Below, piece after piece: positions 55,361 to 64,000 of a stretch of 64,000 nt of DNA (its first letter is position 1; every line of letters begins with the position of its first letter). Made by a program: the position numbers and the translations under genes. The DNA comes from Climacium dendroides (Eukaryota > Streptophyta > Bryopsida > Hypnales > Climaciaceae), in contig OX467092.1 of the NCBI GenBank assembly GCA_950106755.1, positions 5,952,001 through 6,016,000 on the forward strand. The letters are read 5' to 3'. The notes under the pieces were generated by a model. That model saw only the letters and a program-made list of their open reading frames with translations, was not told the origin of the DNA and made no database searches.

Positions 55361-57031
55361 AGCATGGAGTGAGGTGGCTTTCGCACACTTACAGTATAAG
55401 CCACGTGTAAAAAGCTATGTGCCAAACTTTCTATAAATGAGAAAAGAGTTTCTAGAATTCTGCATGGAAGTGGGTGCAATAAGGTAGAAGCACTTAGATT
55501 AGATCCAAAATAAAATGATGTGCGCTTGTTAGGAAATGGTTCAGGAAAATTAGTTTCATATTTTTTCGAGCTTGTATGAATATAATACGAATTTGTGAAA
55601 ATAAGTGCGTACATGCACCTACTATGGACAATAGACTAACCCCAAAGTAAACAAGGAAACACCCAAAAGCAACAGACCTTGAGCTTGTATCATGCTTGTT
55701 TTATTGGCCAACACAAAACTTGGTCCTACCACTCTGAACATTCTATGGAAATTCACATGTCAACATTGGATCCACCCGTGCTTTAGTTTAAGGCTTATTC
55801 TAAGTGTCCATAAACAACTCTTGTTACATTTGGGTGTATGTACCTTATTTGCCAAAGGAGAATTAGAATGGTTGGCGAGCAATATGGTTGAGAGAATTGG
55901 CTCATGAAAAGCAATGGGGAGGCAACTTTTTGACTTCTGAAAAACTAATTTTAACATAGGACTTGAACTTCTTGGTTGCTTTGAGTTTAAGAATACGACA
56001 AAAATGTCAATTTTGTTAAATTGGTGGTATTTTATTCCTTTGTCCCATTTTCAAAACACTAGCTTTAAAATAGAAGTCCACTTTAATAAAATTGATATTC
56101 AAAGCTATTCCTAAACTATAATTTCCCCCTTTTCACATAGATGTTATATTTTTATTAATAGAAATAGAAACATTAGGTCGGCAAAAAGCAATTTTGATTT
56201 TAGAAAACTAAAAAATTATTTTCCTATTGCAATACATTACAAAAGTTCACTCTAAAGGTTCTTCTTGTTTTTGAATGTGTATTCTAGGAGGTTCAAATTT
56301 AAGTGTTTTGGGGGTCTATACAAATTGTTAGAAATTGTCATGGAAATTGTTAGAGAGATAATAAGACAAAAGGATTATGTTAGGGTACATTGATTTGTTC
56401 TACTAATGCATATGAGACCAATTTCTCAAAGTCACACTATTTTGACTTAAACAATGTAGGTTAAAATATTCTTGTATTGTACTAATTTTCACACATATAC
56501 ATATAAATTGTGGTGATACTAATTTTCTTAGTGATACTAATCCCCCCAATCCAGTACATTTGATGAATAGTAACTCGTCCTACAAGACGAAAAATGAATA
56601 GTAACTTGTCCAGTATGACAACCATGCAATGAAGATACATGTGAAAGTTTTGGACATTAAATAATGTTTTGTATCATAAAAATTATTTTACTATTTTTAA
56701 ATAGTACTTAATTGAATGTCTTCCTTGGCCATTTGGGGGGTACTATTTTTAATCCAAAATGCAATTTGAACTTCAAAATTGGGATACAAGAACTTTTACT
56801 AAAGTTACACAAGCCTTCAAAGACATTTAAAAAAAAATAGTAAATGGTCCACCTTCCACATGCGCTCAAAATTAGAAAAAAAAATTTGAATTTTTCTTAT
56901 TATTTTCTAAGAATCAAACATCAAAGTTTCCATTTTCTTGGCATTTTACATTGTCCTTTTGGGATGCACAACTTTTAGAGGTAAATTTTTCTAGGCTTGA
57001 ATTTTTAGAATTATAATATCTTTAATATTTT

Positions 57032-57037
<6 letters not shown>
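55361..57037. other. AT-rich stretch, no gene seen
   Basis: Only short chance frames. Confidence 0.5.

Positions 57038-57095
<58 letters not shown>
57038..57095. repeat. (TA)29 microsatellite
   Basis: 58 bp of uninterrupted TA. Confidence 0.97.
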
Positions 57096-57099
<4 letters not shown>

Positions 57100-57237
57100 C
57101 ATTTAAAAAATATTTATTTCCAAAGTCACAATACTCATTCACATAGACTATTTTGAGACAAAAATAGCAAGTGTTTCTTGCAATGACCCTAATCCACAAT
57201 AGTTGAAACAACTTAATTTGACTATTAGATTTAACAT

Positions 57238-57508
57238 AGTATGGAGAATATTATTGAAATGGCAATATTCCATGTGCCATTTTTAGACTGCCAGGTCTAA
57301 ATTGTGAAAATGCCATCTAAGACAAATATAGATTTCAAAAATCTTGAATTTACATAGATTTCGTAAATCTAGGGTTGATATAGACTTAAAACCACATGAT
57401 TTGAGACATAAAAGCGCCATTTAAAATAGATTTTAGACCACCTAATTTGATTTGTAAAAACTACCAAAGTTGTAGAATGGCACCATTTTAATGAAATTCC
57501 TAGCATAT
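57238..57508 (+). mobile_element. Miniature element, family M1, copy C (diverged)
   Basis: Left AATATTATTGAAATGGCAAT with TTCCATGTGCCATTTTTAGA; right GGCACCATTTTAATGAAATT. Three palindrome sites (TAGACTGCCAGGTCTA type) start at about 57284, 57387 and 57434. Same orientation as copy A. Confidence 0.75.
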
Positions 57509-59183
57509 AGCTCCTTCTTGTCTTTCATGAACAATTTCAATTCATGAATGTTTTGAGAGGAATTAGGGACCAAAATCCCAAACAAAAGAAATCAACTCTT
57601 AAAAAGACACTTTTAAATTATGCATATTCTTCCTTAAAATCCCAACTAAAATTTCTAAGGTGACTCTAAAACATAAACCAAACCTATATTATCTCTAGTT
57701 TTTTTTTCAAGATTCATATCCTATTTCAATGAATTAGATATAACACCCTAGAGTAATTTGAAAGTTACAATGAGTATTTTGTTCTATAAATTGTTCTTGA
57801 GAACAAAGTAGAATAATTGTATATGGAAGTAGAGAGACAAAGAAACTCCAACCATGTCATTATAGTTGACTTACATTAAAAGTTTGTTTATTTGAGGTTC
57901 TATTAAATGACTTTGAGAAAAAAAAAAAAGCAAGTAACTTCTAAATTACATTTGTCTTGTTAGAAAGAAGACTTCATTTTGCAAGTGATTTTTAAGGGAA
58001 AAAGGAAGGAGGAGAGGAATTCAAAATGGGAAGTGATGAATAATGGGGTTTTGAAGTCTAAAATATACATATCTAAAATCACTTCATGTTTAATTGTAAT
58101 AATTACCTTAACCCCCAATTGCTCACTTTTACTTTGTAATGCCAGTGAAAACTTTGAAGGATCAATTGGCATTATGACTACTTCTATGTAGAGTTGAACT
58201 GAAAAGTCTTGGTTTTTCTAACTTTAAATCTTGATTCTGTAAACCAGCAAATGGCTTTTCTCAACCTTCTCAATCTTTAAAAAATACATGAGAGTTGACA
58301 AATACCTTCTCCAAGGTACCTAGATACCAAATCTGCTTAGCGGTAATATGCATGTTTACAAGGTGTATATAATACAAAATAGAGAGATAGAATGCAGAAC
58401 ATAAAGTAGGACATCCCAATTTTGCCTGTTGACTAATTCCATAAGCTAGTTTGGGCTCCAATCATGTTTCTTGCTTCATCCAAATGTGCCTAGAAAATAT
58501 AGAAATCCATTCTAGATTTTGACAAAATCAATAAATTAATGCCAAAATGGATTTCTTGTCAATCCTTAATTGGTGGGAACTTAAAATGCCAATAGATACA
58601 TGAAAAGGCGTTTATGGGGGTGTTTATGACTCCACTATATAGGCAGTTTTGTAATTTCAGGGCTGACCACTTCAAAAATTCACAGAAATTACAATTTTAA
58701 CCAGAAAACTATAATCCCACTTAGGTTTGATCCATGAAACAAGTGCACAACTCTGAAAAATATGTGCCCCTCTTGGAATTGTCCCTAAGATATGCAGATT
58801 CCAAAACAGGGTGGTAATAGGCTTGTCTACCTTAAGTTACACCATAAGAGAGCAAGTCACATCCTTCTAACATGCCTGAGTGCACCTGCATGTACTGTAC
58901 TGAAATGAAGATTGAAGGCGGCAAAACGATTTGTAATGTATCTAAACTAGAACAAATTAATCCCACTGCAATGCAAATGCACCAAAAAGTATCTATTTAT
59001 CAACCTGCAAGATTTCATTGAGAAGTTGCAAGCAGGTGTTAAAGTTTAGAAAGAAACAAACGAATTAAATACAATGCAAATGAAAACGTGATACTTTGTT
59101 TGTGTGAAGGATGAAATCTTGACAATTGCAGACTGAAATAACACTATATTAAATGAGTACTTATAAAGTATTGTATGCATCGA
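57509..59183. other. AT-rich stretch, no gene seen
   Basis: Only short chance frames. Confidence 0.5.
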
Positions 59184-59571
59184 TTAAAAAAAAAAGTTAT
59201 CTGTTCCCCAAATATGATAGATAGCTTCCTCCGTCGATGACTTCCTTCCTTGTGCATTCAACTCTTTCCTGAGAGTCTTATTGATGCAGCCCAATACTGC
59301 AGCGTCACCGGCTGCGATGATTATTCGCGTCAACGAAGCCATTTCATCTAGGAACGGCATTATTTAGCTCCCGGAGGACGGCTTTTCGTATTGAAGTTGC
59401 TTCCCCGCGCACTGACAAGCCGCAGCGCACCGACATCTTCATCTTCAAAGGCACTGCATGGTTGGCCACCGCCACATTGATTCTCTTCCCCGGAACTTCA
59501 TCCCCAACGCTACTTCCCTTCTCTCCAAACACTTCAAGATTCTGAAAGCTGTCATGTTTCAGAGTTTTCAC
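59184..59571 (-). pseudogene. Two abutting short frames, perhaps one frameshifted coding segment
   Basis: A 75-codon frame (59571-59344) ends TGA, and two bases further a second ATG (59342) opens 52 codons to TAA at 59184-59186, starting MASLTRIIIAAGDAAVLGCI and followed by NKTLRKELNAQGRK. Both lie in a GC-richer patch and have gene-like composition (the first has GKRINVAVANHAVPLKMK). No family was recognised. They may be remnants of a single protein. Confidence 0.3.
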
Positions 59572-60409
59572 ATTGATTCAGACAGAAATGTCTGATACTA
59601 CAACACAACGTAGCCCAATTGTCTACGTACTAATCATCGCATGACAATTGATTTGAAATCCTGTGAGTCGTGCCGATTCACGCCCAGGATACCCCTCCTT
59701 CCGAAAGCAGTGAAATAGTGTCCCTCCCCAGCACATGTAATGAAATGAGTTCACAATTTTGTGCCTGCCACATGTCAAAAATAGTCAAGAGGAAAACAAA
59801 AAGGAGTTGGAGCACCATTTAAAAAGCGGTAGTTTAAAGACTGCTAATTTAGAAAGACTGCTTTCGTCTATTTTATACCAAAGCTCATCATATAACCTCT
59901 CGTGAACCTTCATTTTTACCCTGATAGACTTGAAGACTCTGAGAAACTTATGAATGATCAGTTCCTCATTTTTGAAAGGGTCCTTATCCCTCTTTGAAGG
60001 AAGAAAATAGAGAGCAAGTAGGGTATGTCGGAAGGATGAAAAAGCTTTTACCTAAATTAAATGTAATATCCTCTTTGTAAATCGAAAACTTTGCTTATAA
60101 ACTCCATCTTTCACAACGCTGCAGGTTATTTTCACCTAGAGCTTTCAAACATGAAGAAAAGTTTTCTTCCTTCCGATTGCTTCACGTTTGAAGAGCAAGT
60201 ATAATAGGAAAAAGCACAAGGGGATTTAGATTGACAAGTACTTTGATAGCATTTCATTCTTTTCCTTTTAACCTATCCTTCAAACAACTTAATGAATTTG
60301 ACACCCGGTTTGCCCTTATCCATATGCGCACTGAAAGAACTCATAATATGATTCTATGACAGAGAAACCACATGAGGTACCTGGGAAAAGCAGCAAAGCT
60401 GACCATAGT

Positions 60410-60634
60410 TCAATCTTCAATCAGCCGAGGGCAAAGTCCGTGTACAATCTCTTGGTATTCCGTCTGAATGGGGTGTCCTCCTACCACGATGCCGTTTCCC
60501 AAATCGGTCTCATGTGGCACTTCTAGTCGCATCTCATATCTAAGAGCGAGGTTATCACCAGGCTCATCACCAGGCTCGGCATCAGGCTCACCACCGCAGC
60601 AGCAGAGCACCAGACGTCCCCAAGTGGCCCCCAT
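60410..60634 (-). CDS. Hypothetical 74-residue protein or exon
   Basis: ATG at 60634, stop at 60410. It starts MGATWGRLVLCCCGG (possible N-myristoylation/palmitoylation-like Gly-Cys N-terminus), then EPGDEPGD encoded by 12-bp repeats, then a balanced C-terminal half (HETDLGNGIVVGGHP). Upstream on the same strand CTCTACAGGTAAGTGC (about 60678-60663) looks like an exon end with a splice donor. No family was recognised. Confidence 0.35.
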   Translation of the reverse strand: MGATWGRLVLCCCGGEPDAEPGDEPGDNLALRYEMRLEVPHETDLGNGIVVGGHPIQTEYQEIVHGLCPRLIED

Positions 60635-60679
60635 TGCAGAAAGATCGAGACAGGGTTAGAGCACTTACCTGTAGAGGCA

Positions 60680-61545
60680 CACCACCTCTAACTCATAACA
60701 TAAATAAAAAAAGAGTCGTCTGCACCCGGAAAAAAAAAAGCCAAAGAACGAAGGGAAAAAAAAACAGCGAAAAAAGAGAAACACCCTATTTAGACATCGG
60801 TGCGTGTGCCTCTGCCTGACGTCTACAAACCACGAATCAGGGCCGAAATTGTTCGCGAAGGAGAAAATATGAATATTGACTCTGATCACAGCAACCAATC
60901 ACACAGTTCACATTGTCACTCTCCATCACTGATTCCAAGTAAGCATGAGAGCGAATCTTAGAGGCTTGTCGCCGTCACACCAGACACAGAGTGCTACAAG
61001 ATTTCTAGGAAGTACAAACTCGCAATCATCAAAATTCAAGCAGTTCAAAAAACAAGGTCGGCTTTGGTTTTCACACAATACAAATGGAATAATGGATACG
61101 CTCTCGGTCAACTCTTTAAGAGAGGGTTTCCGCGGTACTACAAGAGATGCCATACGGCGGATTACTGTTGAGTTCGTCTTAGCAGCGAATTCATCTGAAG
61201 ATTCAGCTACGAGGGAACCCAGTTGTCCACGTACAGGCTAAAAATTCCTGATACCTTTGCCTCACCAATGAAACAGGAAGGAATAAGAATTGAAATCTTT
61301 CCACAGTATAAAATTACAGAATCCAACGAACTAGAGTAAAAAAATGAATTTACAACTAAACTAAAAAACAACTGTTACTAACAGTATATCTTATTCAGCT
61401 GCTGTACACGCAATCTCGGACTTTAAAGAGAAAAACTTACACAGACAGAAAACCAAATCTGCCATATCTCCAATTTTGCAAAACCAAACCCATTTGCTTT
61501 GTTGACAAAACAAAACTACACCATTCATTCAAGCACAACGTAACG
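60680..61545. other. Unassigned, several overlapping frames
   Basis: Frames at 60945-61241 (plus) and 61153-60926 (minus, starting MASLVVPRKPSLKELTESVS) overlap. Neither has a recognised domain. The minus strand may hold an upstream exon of the frame at 60410-60634. Confidence 0.35.
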
Positions 61546-61782
61546 ATGGCGACGGTTGAATCACAGTACCTCTCAACCAAAGTCAAAGCATTGCAATCGC
61601 CACAGCCAAAGTCTCGATCGTCTCTGGCCAAAGATTCACCGCAAACAACCCCATCTCATCAATCAACATCAATGCAAGAAGAAGAAGGAGAAGAAGAAGA
61701 ACAGAAGTCTGCATCGATCACAGACTCCTCTCGGTTGTGTCTGCGAAAAGTGCAGGTACTGTTTACAGACAAAATGAGATAA
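61546..61782 (+). CDS. Hypothetical 78-residue protein or first exon
   Basis: MATVESQYLSTKVKALQSPQ opens a Ser/Gln-rich then Glu-rich frame (EEEGEEEEQK). An internal AAAGTGCAGGTACTG near 61748-61762 could be an exon end. No family was recognised; a disordered N-terminus or chance frame. Confidence 0.3.
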   Translation: MATVESQYLSTKVKALQSPQPKSRSSLAKDSPQTTPSHQSTSMQEEEGEEEEQKSASITDSSRLCLRKVQVLFTDKMR

Positions 61783-62633
61783 CGGTGCTGATGCCACCAT
61801 GTGGCACAGGAGATTACGAAAGCGTAGAACTGGAGTTTTCAATTCCGTTGACACCGACGAATGGTTTTCAATTATTTATAATTGTTTGAAAGTGATTTGA
61901 ATTCTTTCAATCCTCTTTTACATATCCAATCTAAAATTGAGGTCATTTAAAAAATATGAGGCTAAAGGGTGTGATATGCATCACCATGAGCAATTTACAA
62001 CTTCTCAAAATCTGTTCTTTAGTTTTTTTAAATAAATTTCTAATTATATAATTGAGGCACTATTCTTTTAACACCATTCTAATTTTATCTATTCTTTCAT
62101 TTTTTTGAATGAATTTCCAATGTTGTCGAAATGGGTAACTAATCTACTTTGTTTCATATTTTTAAGATTTTTGTGGAATTTGTTATAAATTTTGAAGTTG
62201 AAATTACGTAGGACATTAGAAGTGTCCTCTTCATACATGTTCATTGTTGGTATATTGAAGAAAGTAAAATGTACCATTTGTATTAGAGAACCTTAGTAAG
62301 TAGAGAATAATTTATGATCAATGTAGCTCCAACTTTGGATAGAAAAAAAATACCATTTTTTTTTTGGGGGGGGGGAACTAGATTAGATTTGTCATTCACT
62401 TTATACATTCAATTTTTAAAAAACTATGGTCAATCAAAAATTATAAGGGAAACAATACAAAGTGTTTAGAATTTGCCAAGTATTGGAAAATTTACTATTT
62501 GGAGAAAGTGTTGAAGTTCTCAATACCAGATCTAATCCATTTTTCACAAATCTATAGAAACCACAATTTTGACCAATAAAAAATTCAATTTATACTAAAG
62601 ATAGAAATGGTATTTCTAGTGAATTTTTGTGGT
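61783..62633. other. AT-rich stretch with a T-run/G-run
   Basis: No gene seen. About ten T followed by about eleven G lie at 62355-62376. Confidence 0.5.
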
Positions 62634-62903
62634 TATAGGAAATTTTGTTAAAATGGTGGTATTTCTTGTAAATTTTCAAATAGCTTGGCATATATCGTAA
62701 AAGTGCCATCTAGGGATGGTAAAGATTTCTAAAATCTTGAATTTGTATAGATTTCAAACCGCCTAGTTTAAACTATAAAAGTGTCATCTAGAACAATTGT
62801 AGATTTCAGACATCATGTGTACATTTCAAATTGCCCAATTTGAACTATAAAAACTACTAAAGTTGCGGAATGGTGCCATTTTAATAAAATCCCCCATAGT
62901 TAT
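62634..62903 (+). mobile_element. Miniature element, family M1, copy D (diverged)
   Basis: Left TATAGGAAATTTTGTTAAAA, right GGTGCCATTTTAATAAAATC then CCCCATAG. Three palindrome-derived sites (CAAA-N8-TTTG type) start at 62677, 62755 and 62827, each followed by a TAAAAGTG or TAAAAACT sequence. Confidence 0.75.
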
Positions 62904-63195
62904 ATCTTCAAAATTTATTTGAAGATTGTCTAAATATAATTTTATGATTTTGACCACACAAATACATTTTACTTTTTGTGCTTCACATTATCTTCTTTCA
63001 TGCAAACTTCAAAAAAATTATAGAACTTATTTTTATAATACATTTGTATTTTGTCCAAATCTCTTGGACTTTTAGGCATTAAATGAAACTTTCAAATGAA
63101 CTTCTTGTGGTACCAAAGTTTAGTATCTTTCTAAAATTTATAATTTTAGAAAAGTTATAATTTTAGGAGTATTTTGTACCTTTTTTCTTTAAAAA

Positions 63196-63448
63196 GGCCA
63201 TATTCGTTATATTGAGACTTTTGGTAGTCTCATTTTTATCCTCGACTCGAAGATAAATCATAATAATTGTTCAATTTTAAGACTATTTGGTAAGTTGAGA
63301 TTTCAATGTATTAATATATATATAAAAACCTTTGATTTCCCAAAGGTTGCATGCTCATCTTATCCTCGACTCGAAGATAAATCATTATAACTGTTTTAGG
63401 GTTGTAGTCTCAAAATGTGCAGATTGTCTCATTTTAACGAATAAGGCC
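63196..63448. mobile_element. Miniature element, family M2, 253 bp
   Basis: The ends GGCCATATTCGTTATATTGA and the reverse complement of the right end (GGCCTTATTCGTTAAAATGA) pair over 23 bp. Inside, TATCCTCGACTCGAAGATAA occurs twice in direct orientation (63237 and 63361); it is itself partly palindromic. The arm motif TTCGTTAAAATG is shared with family M1. Confidence 0.8.
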
Positions 63449-64000
63449 ATTAAACATTCCAAAAGTTTTTAAATATAGATAGATTTAGTAAAGTTGTAAC
63501 TTTCAAAATTTCATATTTAAACAAAGATAATTTCCATAGCTTCATAATCATATTTCACCAGAACCACTTCAAACTACTATATCTAGTGCAAAGAGTTGTG
63601 ATGAAATTAAACTATATTTTTACATATACAACCGGACTAGGATCTTGACAAGATTATGAGTGCTAAGATTTTGCTTAGAGATCCAAAATAGAAAATTTAT
63701 TACAAGTATTGAAGAATGTTCAATTCAATTTCACTTTTCCATAAGACATTTTGTACTATTTTTCCAACCTTCTAAAAAGACATCCTCTAGTTTATTTCAA
63801 AAGTCTTAGAAATGGCAAGATATGTATGAAGGACCAAATACACATCAAATCTAAATCATCCAATAAATTATAGTTGTCTCTTTGGCAAATTTAAACTTAT
63901 GAAATTCATAGAAGAAAAAAATTGCAAAAGAATGACAAATCTGAGAAGTTTCAACTTATCTCCTACTTGGATATTGGTCAACTCATTTTCGAAGGAAGAA
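63449..64000. other. AT-rich stretch, no gene seen
   Basis: No recognisable content. Confidence 0.5.

Noticed and set aside
57011..57211. Minus-strand frame with alternating Ile-Tyr
   Set aside because: It is the translation of the (TA)29 microsatellite.

Overview
This looks like nuclear DNA of a land plant, probably a seedless one (bryophyte, lycophyte or fern grade). Long AT-rich gene-poor stretches, introns with GT-AG ends, a family of F-box/kelch genes, and dense populations of small inverted-repeat elements all point to a eukaryote. No rRNA, tRNA, CRISPR array, organellar gene or LTR-retrotransposon polymerase was recognised. The species cannot be named from the sequence alone.

The only apparently complete host gene is an F-box/kelch gene at 45886-47852 (a 16-codon first exon, a 674-bp intron and a 414-codon second exon). 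Broken relatives lie at 5-355 and 30630-32055, and a more distant F-box-like fragment, tandemly duplicated, lies near 19.0-19.3 kb. The intron of the intact gene holds a 182-bp foldback element. The matching empty site survives near position 464, so the insertion and its 3-bp target duplication can be read directly.

Region by region: 1-2041 holds an F-box remnant and a possible small membrane protein. 2266-4287 is a complete-looking Tc1-type (DD34E) transposon with perfect 31-bp terminal repeats, whose transposase has one premature stop. 4.3-7.2 kb is AT-rich with a direct-repeat family. 7163-29484 may be one 22-kb mobile element bounded by diverged inverted repeats. It carries two very long reading frames transcribed outward: on the minus strand (7503-10730) a protein with a DUF7869-like, DDE-like core, and on the plus strand (24259-28857) a protein with a ParB-like motif followed by a degenerate adenine-methylase-like region. 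Each frame is interrupted only by in-frame stop codons, with no frameshift. 29.9-36.7 kb holds the second F-box pseudogene, with an internally inverted copy of its own kelch segment, and a 3.8-kb Mutator-like insertion with nested elements. 36.7-44.2 kb is gene-free and rich in foldback repeats. 44.2-52.1 kb is framed by long inverted arms and contains the intact F-box gene. 52-64 kb has only short unassigned open frames and further miniature elements.

The most interesting material is the putative 22-kb element with its transposase-like and ParB/methylase-like pair, the self-complementary F-box pseudogene that could yield double-stranded RNA against its family, and a four-copy miniature element whose copies each carry three internal palindromes. 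All family assignments were made by reading motifs, without database searches.
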